A stretch of DNA of 64,000 nucleotides from Pedobacter cryophilus. Lineage in GTDB: Bacteria; Bacteroidota; Bacteroidia; Sphingobacteriales; Sphingobacteriaceae. The position numbers and the translations under genes are program-made. Positions 46,010 through 54,609 of the stretch are shown here, one piece after another. Positions within the stretch are counted from its first letter, which is position 1. Each line of letters begins with the position of its first letter. The stretch lies in NCBI RefSeq assembly GCF_005116455.1, contig NZ_SWBP01000003.1, positions 12 through 64,011 on the forward strand. The letters run 5' to 3'. The notes below the pieces were generated by a model. The model saw only the letters and a program-made list of their open reading frames with translations, was not told the origin of the DNA and did not search any database.

Positions 46010-47248
46010 TTATATATTTTCTGATTGAAGTAAAGCTTCAATTGTAATATGAGTAGGGGCAACTAAATTTCCGGTATCAGCAATAAAAGCACCGTCACTT
46101 AAGATTAGATCTTTGGCTTCAATAATATCGCTCAATTTTATACTTCCAATAACATAATGATATTCGCGAGAAGAATAACGTTCCTCTATGTCTATAAAAG
46201 GCAGTTTTTCTACTAAATCTTCTTGGTTAAAGCGTAAATAAACTTGTAATATTTCTTCGTTATTAAAAGTTACTTTTTCTTCAATGAGAGTTTTCTTATA
46301 CTCATAACGATAATCATATCTTAAAGCAGAAATATCAGAGAAAACTGCTGCTCCGGTAGGGTGGCCTCCGGCTCCTTTACCAAAAAAGAACTGTTGATCT
46401 GCAAAGGCAGCTTGTACACTTACGCCATTGTACTCGTTTTCTACATTAAAAAGGAAATCTTCTTTTTTAACTAATTTGGGCAAAACGTAAATACTCACTT
46501 CATTATCGTTTTGCTTTTTAGCAACGGGAACCAATTTAATTTTCTGGCCTTTTTCTCTGGCATATTGCAAATCGCTGGTTTGTAGGTTTTGTATACCGAT
46601 ATTTAAAATATCATCTGGATTGACAAATAAACCGTAAGCATGCGCAGCAGCGATAGTTACTTTGTATTTAGAATCATAACCGCCAACATCTAAAAGAGGG
46701 TCTGTTTCTGCAAAACCTAAATCTTGAGCTTTTTTTAAGGCTGCATCATAAGTTTGATTTTCATTAAAAACTTTAGAAAGAATGTAGTTAGAAGAACCGT
46801 TAAAAATTCCGCTTACGGCATATAATAATTCGTTATCATAATATTCCTCTAAGTTTCTGATGATAGGAATACTGCCACAAACGGCGCCTTCATACAGTAA
46901 AGAAGTGCCATATTCATGTTGTATAGCCACCAATTCTTCTAAATGATTAGCAATCATTTTTTTATTGGCAGATACTACATTTTTACCGTTTTTAAGCGCA
47001 TAAGTTACTATTTCATAAGCGGCTTCGGCATCATTTATTAGTTCTATAATGGTATTGATTTCTGGGTTATTTAAGATTTCCCATTTATCGGTAGTGAACA
47101 ATTCTTGTGGTAAAGTCCTTTTTTTAGATGGATCTTTAATGGCTATTTTTTTGAATTCTAAATTCAAGTGTCGGCTTACGGTGATGTCATATAATCCTTG
47201 TCCAACTACACCAAATCCAAATAAACCTATATTTAATTTCTTACTCAT
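46010..47248 (-). CDS. hom: Homoserine dehydrogenase
   Basis: NAD(P)-dependent reduction of aspartate semialdehyde to homoserine. The 412-aa protein has the Rossmann 'GLFGFGVVGQGLYDI' at residues 8-22. The catalytic region 'FNGSSNYILSKVFNENQTYDAALKKAQDLGFAETDPLLDVGGYDSKYK' spans about 149-197. It is monofunctional, with no aspartate kinase part and no obvious ACT domain. The start is 1 bp after the metX stop, and both share the SAM-riboswitch leader. Confidence 0.95.
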   Translation of the reverse strand: MSKKLNIGLFGFGVVGQGLYDITVSRHLNLEFKKIAIKDPSKKRTLPQELFTTDKWEILNNPEINTIIELINDAEAAYEIVTYALKNGKNVVSANKKMIANHLEELVAIQHEYGTSLLYEGAVCGSIPIIRNLEEYYDNELLYAVSGIFNGSSNYILSKVFNENQTYDAALKKAQDLGFAETDPLLDVGGYDSKYKVTIAAAHAYGLFVNPDDILNIGIQNLQTSDLQYAREKGQKIKLVPVAKKQNDNEVSIYVLPKLVKKEDFLFNVENEYNGVSVQAAFADQQFFFGKGAGGHPTGAAVFSDISALRYDYRYEYKKTLIEEKVTFNNEEILQVYLRFNQEDLVEKLPFIDIEERYSSREYHYVIGSIKLSDIIEAKDLILSDGAFIADTGNLVAPTHITIEALLQSENI

Positions 47249-47249
47249 T

Positions 47250-48305
47250 TTATGCTATTCTTAAATTTTTCTGATTTTTATTGGCGGCATTTTTTTTGAT
47301 AAATGCACCAATGATATTTTCTAATGTGCTTAATTCTAAAAGGAAACCATCATGACCATAAAAGGAGTCGATTTCAGCAAATTCTGCATCGTTGATATTT
47401 CTAGCTAAGAATTTTTGTTCTTCTACCGGGAAAAGGAAATCATTTTTTATTCCGACAACTAAAGTATTAGCTTTAATAATGTTTAAAGCGTCTTTAACCG
47501 AGTTTCTACCACGTCCAACGTGGTGACTGTCCATTGCTTTAGTTAAATAATAATAGCTATAGGCATTAAAACGTTTTACTAATTTTTCGCCTTGGTAACG
47601 TTGGTAAGATGATGCGTTAAAGTCTGTTTTCTTTTCACTATCAATCTCATGTTGTGTTTTATCATAGCTCTCGTAAGAACGATAAGAAAGTAATGCAATG
47701 CTTCTGGCTGTTTTTAAACCTTTTGAACCGCCATCTTTATGGTTGGCGTAAAAAGTTCTGTCGGAAGTAATAGCTAAACGTTGAGATTCGTTAAAAGCAA
47801 TTCCCCACGGAGAGTGTTGGGCATTTGCTGCTAAAACAATTAAGTTTTTTATTCTATTTGGATTAGAGATTGACCATTCTAAGGCTTGTTGGCCACCTAA
47901 TGAACCTCCAATTAGTATTTCAATATTTTCAATTTCTAGTGCATCAGCTAATATTTCATGTGCTGCCGCTAAATCTCTGATGGTAAATTCTGGAAAGGCA
48001 AGAAAAAAAGGTTGACCAGTAGTAGGATTTATGGATAGGGGATTGGTAGTACCATAATGTGAACCTATTACATTTGCGCAAACAACAAAATAATCTTGAG
48101 GATTAAACAAATCGTTTTTACCAAATAAACCTGCCCACCAGTCGCTTACATCTGAATTTGCTGTAAGTGCATGGCAAACCCAAACCACATTGCTTTTATC
48201 TTTATTTAATTTGCCGTAAGTGTGATAAGCAATTTCTAGGTTTCTTAGTTTTTTACCGTTTTCTAATTTGAATTGCTTTTTATATTGAAATTTTTTGATG
48301 CTCAT
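47250..48305 (-). CDS. metX: Homoserine O-acetyltransferase
   Basis: Activates homoserine for methionine synthesis. The 351-aa alpha/beta hydrolase has the oxyanion segment 'VWVCHALTANSDVSDWW' and the nucleophile elbow 'GGSLGGQQALEW' (catalytic Ser). The catalytic Asp comes later, near 'VVGIKNDFLFP', with the His in 'FYGHDGFLLE'. Its 460-bp upstream region holds a SAM riboswitch and a short cysteine-rich frame, so expression should fall when S-adenosylmethionine is plentiful. Confidence 0.96.
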   Translation of the reverse strand: MSIKKFQYKKQFKLENGKKLRNLEIAYHTYGKLNKDKSNVVWVCHALTANSDVSDWWAGLFGKNDLFNPQDYFVVCANVIGSHYGTTNPLSINPTTGQPFFLAFPEFTIRDLAAAHEILADALEIENIEILIGGSLGGQQALEWSISNPNRIKNLIVLAANAQHSPWGIAFNESQRLAITSDRTFYANHKDGGSKGLKTARSIALLSYRSYESYDKTQHEIDSEKKTDFNASSYQRYQGEKLVKRFNAYSYYYLTKAMDSHHVGRGRNSVKDALNIIKANTLVVGIKNDFLFPVEEQKFLARNINDAEFAEIDSFYGHDGFLLELSTLENIIGAFIKKNAANKNQKNLRIA

Positions 48306-48377
48306 GATGATATTGTAATGATGTTATAAAATGGTTAATAGAATTTCTTGGTGCGTTTTTGTTGAAAACGAGAAATA

Positions 48378-48491
48378 TTAACACATATAACATGTATTGC
48401 AAAAGCAAAGATTTTGCATGTTGCAAATGATAGAGTTATCTTTTGTAAAAAGATGAACGGTTGAACCGGATGTTTTTGTTTGTTTTTTCAT
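48378..48491 (-). CDS. Cysteine-rich short ORF (37 aa) between the SAM riboswitch and metX, possible leader peptide
   Basis: The ATG at 48491 starts 11 nt after the 3' end of the riboswitch P1 stem. The frame runs 37 codons to a TAA at 48380-48378. The N-terminal half is Lys/Thr/Ser-rich ('MKKQTKTSGSTVHLFTKDN'). The last 15 residues hold five Cys (23, 29, 31, 34, 37) and two Met (25, 36). A 7-bp hairpin TGCAAAA/TTTTGCA (48398-48418) covers the Cys codons. The metX start lies 72 nt after the stop codon. The arrangement suggests a translated leader that senses Cys or Met supply, or a small protein made only at low SAM. Translation is unproven. Confidence 0.5.
   Translation of the reverse strand: MKKQTKTSGSTVHLFTKDNSIICNMQNLCFCNTCYMC
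48398..48418 (-). promoter_or_regulatory. Hairpin inside the leader ORF, possible attenuation element
   Basis: A 7-bp perfect stem TGCAAAA/TTTTGCA with a 7-nt loop, extendable by AACA/TGTT with a bulge. It overlaps cysteine codons 29 and 31 of the leader frame. It is not followed by a strong T-tract, so translational coupling is more likely than termination. Confidence 0.45.
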
Positions 48492-48501
48492 GTCTTTTAA
48501 A

Positions 48502-48597
48502 ATTTATATTTCCCTTGCGGGCTAGGAATTGGCACCTTCTTTTTAAAGGGTTGCCAGTGGGTCTTAGAGCCTAATCTCTCGCCACTTCTTTATAAAT
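48502..48597 (-). promoter_or_regulatory. SAM-I (S-box) riboswitch upstream of metX-hom
   Basis: On the minus strand, P1 ATTTATA/TATAAAT closes the element. P2 has GTGG/CCAC around 'CGAGAGATTAGGCTC'. The conserved 'GGCAACC' and 'AAGGTGCCAATTCC' cores and a P4 'CCCGCAAGGG' follow. This is the standard S-box layout. The aptamer starts about 290 nt ahead of the metX start codon and sits just ahead of the short ORF, so closing P1 could control access to that ORF's start. Confidence 0.95.
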
Positions 48598-48651
48598 CAA
48601 GACCTGTTATTGAAGAGGAATTGATTTTGGTATCTCAACCAAATGATATTG

Positions 48652-48684
48652 CGAATATAGAACAGATTTTAGTAATATTCCAAA
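48652..48684 (-). promoter_or_regulatory. Predicted promoter of the SAM-riboswitch leader
   Basis: On the minus strand, TTTG (-33), 21 nt, then TATATTCG, one mismatch from the TAnnTTTG -7 consensus. The predicted start is about 50 nt ahead of the riboswitch. Confidence 0.45.
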
Positions 48685-48769
48685 TTAAATTCTGTTTTAT
48701 TTTTAAGTTACTGAAAATGAATAAAATACAAAATTCTTTTTAAAGGGGTTAAGTATTAAAAACTTGTAA

Positions 48770-49181
48770 CTAAATAATGTTTAGATAATCTTTTGCTGTT
48801 AGAACTGGGATTTTGGAGAGTTTAAAGTCTTTAATATTACGGGTAATAATAATATCCAACTTATTTTCAATAGCACTGTAGTATTGTATGTCATCCTCAA
48901 AATCTTTAAAATCTGAATTTAAGGCTAAATCAATGATTTTGTCATCCATAGAGACAACAGAGATTAATAATTTCAATTGCCTTAAAGATTTTCTGGAATC
49001 ATTTTCTTTTAATTACTGTGATAAAATATAGTGAGTATTTGCAAAAGTTAATGCAGAGGCAAAAAGTGTTACTTTCTTTTGATCTGCAAGAGTAAAGAGC
49101 ATTTGAGCTTCTTTAAAAAAACTAATTCTTTTGGCCAATAAATCAAGAATAATATTGGTGTCTACAAGTAATTTTATCCAT
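48770..49181 (-). pseudogene. PIN-domain toxin, frameshifted and interrupted
   Basis: Reading minus from ATG 49181, the sequence 'MDKI' must shift one base (four A's where three are expected) to give 'LLVDTNIILDLLAKRISFFK', the PIN start with its catalytic Asp. The frame then runs to an in-frame TAA after 'NTHYILSQ' and resumes as 'LKENDSRKSLRQLKLL'. The intact tail to 48770 has 'DDIQYYSAIENKLDIIITRNIKDF', the C-terminal PIN acidic segment. There are thus two lesions, so no full-length toxin. The antitoxin gene upstream is intact. Confidence 0.85.
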
Positions 49182-49183
49182 TA

Positions 49184-49426
49184 TTACTCATGTTTTTTGA
49201 TAAGAAAACGGGTATAATCTTTTTTATAGTCATCATTCTCTATTTTAATGATACCTGTTAAACTTTCAACAAGAGGGCTTATCTCTATGTTTTCAGTAGG
49301 TTTTTTAGTAAGGATTTGTAAATAATTCTCCATCATTCTAGACAAGCTTAAATTCTTGTCTTTGGCATATTTTTTAGCCTCTTCTATGATAGATTTATCT
49401 AGCTTTAAAGTGAGTTTAGTATCCAT
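49184..49426 (-). CDS. Antitoxin-like protein, DUF6364 type (ribbon-helix-helix)
   Basis: An 80-aa protein starting 'MDTKLTLKLDKSIIEEAKKYAKDKNLSLSRMMENYL', a ribbon-helix-helix strand and two helices as in DUF6364 antitoxins. A toxin-binding tail follows. It precedes the PIN gene by 2 bp, the normal antitoxin-first order. It is now an orphan because the toxin is broken. It may still repress its own promoter. Confidence 0.85.
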   Translation of the reverse strand: MDTKLTLKLDKSIIEEAKKYAKDKNLSLSRMMENYLQILTKKPTENIEISPLVESLTGIIKIENDDYKKDYTRFLIKKHE

Positions 49427-49477
49427 AATTACAAATCATAAGTATAAATATTTAGTACGTAATTTTTTTAAAAAAAA

Positions 49478-50590
49478 TTATAAAACTCCCTCTAAATCGG
49501 CAATTAAATCATCAATATGCTCCAATCCAACAGAAACTCTTAATAAATTTTTAGGGGTTTTAGTATCCGGACCTTCTACCGAATAACGATGTTCTATTAA
49601 ACTTTCTACTCCGCCTAAACTTGTAGCTTGAGTAAATATTTTTAAATCGTTAATCACTTGTCGGGCTTTTTCTTCTCCATCTTTTAATAAAAAAGAAAGC
49701 ATTCCACCATAAGCCAGCATTTGTTTTTTTGCCAATTCATGTTGCGGATGTGACGCCAAACCTGGGTAATAAACTGCTTCAACAGCCGGGTGATTTTCTA
49801 AATAATTAGCCAATGCTTGTGCGTTAGCTACATGTCCACGCATACGATAAGGCAAAGTTTTAATGCCTCTGGTAATTAAATAACAATCAAAAGGAGAGGG
49901 AACTGCACCACCAAAACTTTGTACATTTTTTATGTTTTGCCAAAATTCATTGTTCTCTTTGGTAATTAAAATCCCACCAGTTACATCACTATGTCCGTTT
50001 AAATATTTAGTGGTAGAATGCATCACTATATCTGCACCTAAACTCAAAGGCTGCTGGCAACAAGGCGAAGCAAAGGTATTATCTACTGCAAAAATGAGCT
50101 GATGTTCTTTAGCAATATGCGCAATGGCAGCAATATCACACAATTTCAATAAAGGATTTGATGGCGTTTCGGCCCAAATTAATTTGGTTTCCCTTTTTAT
50201 GGTTTGAAAAATGAGCTCGATATTAGTGAAATCAATAAAATCAAAGGTGAGCACACCGTTAAACAACATTTTTAATTGATTTCTTAAGCCATGGTACATA
50301 TCATCAGGACAAATGATATGGCTGCCGGGTGCTAAAGCTTGAAAAACAGACATTCCAGCCGCATTTCCAGTAGCAAAGGCACAGGCGTCAGCTCCATTTT
50401 CTAAAGCTGCAACTACTTTTTCTAAAGATTTTCTGTTGGGATTATCTGCCCTAGAATAAATATATCCGCCAGGATAATCTCCGCTTTCACCTCTTTCAAA
50501 AGTGGTAGATAAAGTAATAGGTTGAATGGCTGCTTTGGTGGTGTTGTCCATCTGGTTACCAGAGTGGATGGCTATAGTTTCAATTTTCAT
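49478..50590 (-). CDS. Trans-sulfuration PLP enzyme (cystathionine gamma-synthase / O-acetylhomoserine lyase type)
   Basis: A 370-aa Cys/Met-metabolism PLP enzyme. The PLP lysine lies in 'MHSTTKYLNGHSDVTGG' (about residues 186-202), with 'FATGNAAGMSVFQAL' (phosphate loop), 'VDNTFASP' (Asp for pyridine N) and 'RHSVSLGGVESL'-like 'TQATSLGGVESLIEHR' near the end. It is likely a metB-type enzyme using the O-acetylhomoserine made by MetX. The exact reaction cannot be decided by motif. It is divergent from mqnE. Confidence 0.93.
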   Translation of the reverse strand: MKIETIAIHSGNQMDNTTKAAIQPITLSTTFERGESGDYPGGYIYSRADNPNRKSLEKVVAALENGADACAFATGNAAGMSVFQALAPGSHIICPDDMYHGLRNQLKMLFNGVLTFDFIDFTNIELIFQTIKRETKLIWAETPSNPLLKLCDIAAIAHIAKEHQLIFAVDNTFASPCCQQPLSLGADIVMHSTTKYLNGHSDVTGGILITKENNEFWQNIKNVQSFGGAVPSPFDCYLITRGIKTLPYRMRGHVANAQALANYLENHPAVEAVYYPGLASHPQHELAKKQMLAYGGMLSFLLKDGEEKARQVINDLKIFTQATSLGGVESLIEHRYSVEGPDTKTPKNLLRVSVGLEHIDDLIADLEGVL

Positions 50591-50710
50591 TTAATCGTAA
50601 ACAAATATTTATTTAAAATATGACTCAAACTTAATAATTCCGTTCTTGTTTTAACATTAAAACCAGCAAATAAAGATGGCTTTTTGCTAATTTGCACAAA
50701 ATTCAAACAT

Positions 50711-51904
50711 ATGAATTCAGAACATCAGTTAGATACACTTTTAGGAGATCAAAACCTTCCTCAGGCTCACCGTAATATTGCAGAAAAAGTTAAAAATTCT
50801 GAAAGAATTACTTTTGATGAAGGCGTTTATTTATATGAAAAAGGCGAGCTTCCTTATTTGGGTATTTTGGCCAATTTTATTCGCGAGAAGCGCCATGGCA
50901 ACAACACTTATTTTAACCGTAATTTTCATATAGAACCTACTAATCTTTGTGTGTACGATTGTAAGTTTTGTTCGTACTCTGTTTTAATAAAAGAAAAAGC
51001 CCAAGGTTGGGAATACACTTTAGAAGACATGATGAATATTGTGAAATCTTATGATGGCGAGCCTGTAACCGAGGCTCATATTGTAGGTGGTGTTTTGCCG
51101 CAATATGATATGGCTTTTTATCAGAGTTTATTTTCTGAAATTAAAAAACATCGTCCAGAATTGCATGTGAAAGCTTTAACTCCTGTAGAATATCATTATA
51201 TATTCAAAAAAGCCAAGGTAGATTACGCTACAGGGATGAAATTGATGAAAGAATCTGGTTTAGAATCTATGCCTGGTGGTGGTGCCGAAATTTTTCATCC
51301 TGAGATAAGAGAGCAAATAGCAAAAGATAAATGTAATGCTGATCAATGGCTGCAAATTCATGAGGAATGGCATAAATTAGGAATGCGCTCTAATGCAACC
51401 ATGCTTTATGGACATATTGAGGAATTTAAACACAGAATAGATCATTTAGAGCGTTTACGAAATTTGCAAGATAAAACTGGTGGTTTTCAAACTTTTATTC
51501 CTTTAAAATTTAGAAATCAGGATAACCAAATGTCTCACGTTGCCGAATCTACCATTTTAGAAGACTTACGTAATTATGCTGTTTCAAGAATTTATTTAGA
51601 TAATTTTGATCATATTAAGGCCTATTGGGCTATGATTAGCAGAAGCACTGCGCAACTTTCTTTAAATTTTGGGGTAGATGATATTGATGGTACTTTAGAC
51701 GATACCACTAAAATATATGCTATGGCTGGCGCCGAAGAACAACACCCAGCTATGAGCACCAAAGAATTGGTAAAACTGATTAAAGAAGTAGGAAGAAAGC
51801 CTTTAGAAAGAGATACTTTATACAACGTAATCACCGATTACGAAAATATAGAGTTTGCCGATGATGTTAAACCCAAATACTACGCCTTACCTGTTTTAAA
51901 TTAA
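50711..51904 (+). CDS. mqnE: Aminofutalosine synthase, radical SAM enzyme of the futalosine menaquinone route
   Basis: Joins 3-[(1-carboxyvinyl)oxy]benzoate with SAM to make 6-amino-6-deoxyfutalosine. The 397-aa protein has the cluster motif C-x3-C-x2-C in 'CVYDCKFCSYS' (about residues 79-89). 'FHIEPTNLC' lies before it, and 'HIVGGVLPQYDMAFYQ' and 'SMPGGGAEIFHPEIR' follow. I placed the start at MNSEHQLDTL; the ATG at 50684 is nine codons earlier and less typical. It is first in an operon with a phosphatase gene and mqnA. Confidence 0.94.
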   Translation: MNSEHQLDTLLGDQNLPQAHRNIAEKVKNSERITFDEGVYLYEKGELPYLGILANFIREKRHGNNTYFNRNFHIEPTNLCVYDCKFCSYSVLIKEKAQGWEYTLEDMMNIVKSYDGEPVTEAHIVGGVLPQYDMAFYQSLFSEIKKHRPELHVKALTPVEYHYIFKKAKVDYATGMKLMKESGLESMPGGGAEIFHPEIREQIAKDKCNADQWLQIHEEWHKLGMRSNATMLYGHIEEFKHRIDHLERLRNLQDKTGGFQTFIPLKFRNQDNQMSHVAESTILEDLRNYAVSRIYLDNFDHIKAYWAMISRSTAQLSLNFGVDDIDGTLDDTTKIYAMAGAEEQHPAMSTKELVKLIKEVGRKPLERDTLYNVITDYENIEFADDVKPKYYALPVLN

Positions 51905-51906
51905 TT

Positions 51907-52554
51907 ATGAGTGATTCTACAGAAAATCAAAAATTGAAAAAGAGATTATACATTATCCGCCATGGTGAAACCGATTTAAATAAAAACGGAATAGTACAGG
52001 GCAGAGGCGTAGATTCTGATTTGAATGAGACTGGGAGAGCTCAAGGAGATGCTTTTTTTGAACGATATCAACACATCGCTTTTGATAAACTATATACTTC
52101 CAAATTAAAACGTACCCATCAAACCGTTGCCAAATTTATAGAAAAAGGGTTGAAATGGGAGCAGCTAGAAGGATTAGACGAATTAGCCTGGGGGAAATAT
52201 GAAGGTATGCCTAGTACTCCAAAACTCAGAGAAGATTTTAAAAAACTAGTAGAAGCTTGGAATTTAGGGCACTTTGATGTAAGAGTAGAAGGTGGCGAGA
52301 GTCCTAATGAAGTTTACATCAGGCAGGCAGCAGCAATGCAACACATTATGCAGCAAAATGATGAACATACTATTCTAATTTGTATGCATGGTAGGGCTAT
52401 TCGTTTATTACTTTGCCAATTATTAAAAAAGTCATTAGATAAAATGGATGAATTTCCTCATCAAAATACTTCTTTGTATATATTAGATTACGATGGAAAA
52501 GATTACAGCATTAAAACTTTTAACAGCTTAGATCATACCCATAAAAATGATTAG
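51907..52554 (+). CDS. Histidine phosphatase family protein
   Basis: A 215-aa phosphoglycerate-mutase-like phosphatase. It has the catalytic 'IIRHGETDLNKNGIVQGRG' (about 17-35) with the phospho-accepting His, 'YTSKLKRTHQTV' (Arg) and 'CMHGRAIRLLLCQLL' (second His). The substrate is unknown. It lies 2 bp after mqnE and overlaps mqnA by 8 bp, so it is tightly built into the menaquinone operon. Confidence 0.93.
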   Translation: MSDSTENQKLKKRLYIIRHGETDLNKNGIVQGRGVDSDLNETGRAQGDAFFERYQHIAFDKLYTSKLKRTHQTVAKFIEKGLKWEQLEGLDELAWGKYEGMPSTPKLREDFKKLVEAWNLGHFDVRVEGGESPNEVYIRQAAAMQHIMQQNDEHTILICMHGRAIRLLLCQLLKKSLDKMDEFPHQNTSLYILDYDGKDYSIKTFNSLDHTHKND

Positions 52555-53284
52555 AATTTCGGCGGTAAGCTATACCAATACCATCCCTTTTATATACGGA
52601 TTACAAAATGATTTAATCTCTAAAGAAATTGAATTAAGTTTAGATATACCAGCAACCTGTGCAGAAAAATTAATAGATGATAAAGTAGATATTGGCTTAA
52701 TTCCAGTAGCTTCTATTTTAAATTTACCCGAAGCACATATCATTTCAGACTATTGTATTGGCGCTAATGGAGCGGTAGATTCGGTTTTTATTTTTAGCAA
52801 TTGCCCAATAAATGACGTACGTTATTTGCAATTAGATCCTCAAAGTAAAACTTCCAATAATTTAGCTTTAGTTTTAATGAAAAATTATTGGAAAGTAGCT
52901 CCCGAATTGGTTTATAAAGCTAAGGAATACGGAAGATCTTCCCATCCAACAACAGCTTACGTTCAAATTGGAGATAGAACCTTTGGACAGGTAAATAAAC
53001 ATTCTTACGTTTATGATTTAGCCGCCGAATGGAAACTTTTTACAGGCTTAGAATTTGTATTTGCCGCTTGGGTGAGTAACAAAAAGCTAGATGATGTTTT
53101 TATAACCAAATTAAATAAAGCTTTAAAATTTGGTTTAGATAACAGATTAAAAGTATTTGAAAACATAGAAATGCGTAAAGATTTTGATCTTGTTGATTAT
53201 TTAATGCATAAAATTGACTATCAATTAACCAATAGTAAAAAAGAAGCACTCAAATTATTCCATCAATATATTAAAGATTTATAG
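52547..53284 (+). CDS. mqnA: Chorismate dehydratase of the futalosine route
   Basis: The 245-aa MqnA (periplasmic-binding-protein fold, cytosolic here) converts chorismate to 3-[(1-carboxyvinyl)oxy]benzoate, the substrate of MqnE. The typical start 'ISAVSYTNTIPFIYGL' is present, followed by 'CAEKLIDDKVDIGLIPVASI' and 'IGDRTFGQV..HSYVYDLAAEWKLFTGLEFVFAAWVSN'. Together with MqnE it implies menaquinone made by the futalosine route. Confidence 0.94.
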   Translation: MIRISAVSYTNTIPFIYGLQNDLISKEIELSLDIPATCAEKLIDDKVDIGLIPVASILNLPEAHIISDYCIGANGAVDSVFIFSNCPINDVRYLQLDPQSKTSNNLALVLMKNYWKVAPELVYKAKEYGRSSHPTTAYVQIGDRTFGQVNKHSYVYDLAAEWKLFTGLEFVFAAWVSNKKLDDVFITKLNKALKFGLDNRLKVFENIEMRKDFDLVDYLMHKIDYQLTNSKKEALKLFHQYIKDL

Positions 53285-53375
53285 TTTCAATATTTAATTT
53301 GATCATTCCCTATTTTCCTTTTAATTTTAATCAAACAGCAATTTGTTTTTATTTAAAATTATGTAAATTGTATCG

Positions 53376-54509
53376 ATGAATAATGAAATCGAACCTAAAG
53401 AAATTAGCCGGGATGAATATATCACTATTCATAAAGATGAATATGATGACTTTAAGCGCCTAGAACATTTTTTTGATCTCACTTTAGATTTATTTTGTAT
53501 AGCAGATTTTAATGGTTATTTCAAAAAAATAAATCAATCAGTTTGCGATGTATTGGGCTATACCAGAGAAGAATTATTTGCTCAACCTATACAATTTTTT
53601 GTTTACGATGAAGATAAATACATTACACAAGGATTTAGAAATCAAGTAAAAAGTGGGGATCCTCTATTTAATTTTGAAAACAGGTATTTGACTAAAAGTG
53701 GAGAAATTGTTTGGCTTTCTTGGACATCTATGCCAGTAAAAAATGATAGTACAATTTATGCAATAGCCAAAAACGTTACTGAAAAGAAAAAATTAGAGGA
53801 AGACAAAAATATTCTTATCGAAAATATACAAAATAACAATAGAGATCTTCAGCATTTTACCAGAGTTGCTTCTCATGATTTAAGATCACCGGTAATTAAT
53901 ATCCTATCTATTTTAGAGCTTCTAGATGTTTCAAAAATAAGTGATACTGAAACAGTAAGAATGATTGAAATGCTCAATACAACCACTCAACAATTGTATC
54001 AAACATTAGAGCATTATATAGATGATTTAATTAAAAAAGATAATTTAGGTGATCAAAATATAGAAAATTTAGATCTTGATGTTACTTTTACTCATGTTCT
54101 AAATGCGATAGAGTCATTAATCAAAAAATCAGGAGCAACTATACATGCAGACTTTACGGTTTTCAATGAAATTAATTTTAACAGAGTTTACTTAGAAAGT
54201 ATTTTTCTGAATTTAATTACCAATGCCATTAAATATGCTAGCCCGGATAGAGCCCCAATTATTCATATTTCTACCAAAGAAACAAATGGATTAAAACAAA
54301 TTGTTTTTTCGGATAACGGAGTTGGGTTAGACTTAGAAAAAGTAAAAGATAAAATATTTGGCTTAAATCAAACTTTTCATCAGAATATAGATGGAAAAGG
54401 AGTGGGGCTTTATTTAGTTCAATCTCATGTGAGGGCAATGGGAGGCGAGATTTCTGTGGATAGTGAGCTTGGAAAGGGAACAACTTTTACTTTTACACTA
54501 AAGGCGTAA
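53376..54509 (+). CDS. PAS-domain sensor histidine kinase, soluble
   Basis: A 377-aa kinase with a PAS domain plus PAC (about residues 30-145: 'FDLTLDLFCIADFNGYFKKINQSVCDVLGYTREELF'). The H box 'ASHDLRSPV' (phospho-His) follows at about 168-176, then 'NLITNAIKYAS' (N box), 'DNGVGLDLEKV' (G1) and 'GKGVGLYLVQSHV' (G2). No membrane helix is present, so it senses an intracellular signal. No response-regulator gene is adjacent. Confidence 0.94.
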   Translation: MNNEIEPKEISRDEYITIHKDEYDDFKRLEHFFDLTLDLFCIADFNGYFKKINQSVCDVLGYTREELFAQPIQFFVYDEDKYITQGFRNQVKSGDPLFNFENRYLTKSGEIVWLSWTSMPVKNDSTIYAIAKNVTEKKKLEEDKNILIENIQNNNRDLQHFTRVASHDLRSPVINILSILELLDVSKISDTETVRMIEMLNTTTQQLYQTLEHYIDDLIKKDNLGDQNIENLDLDVTFTHVLNAIESLIKKSGATIHADFTVFNEINFNRVYLESIFLNLITNAIKYASPDRAPIIHISTKETNGLKQIVFSDNGVGLDLEKVKDKIFGLNQTFHQNIDGKGVGLYLVQSHVRAMGGEISVDSELGKGTTFTFTLKA

Positions 54510-54609
54510 TTATTGAATTAAAATAGCTTCCAAAAAATAAATGCGCCAAACTTTATTACAAGTTTAGACGCAAAATATCTTAATTAAATATTTTGAATGA
54601 AAAGGTAGA

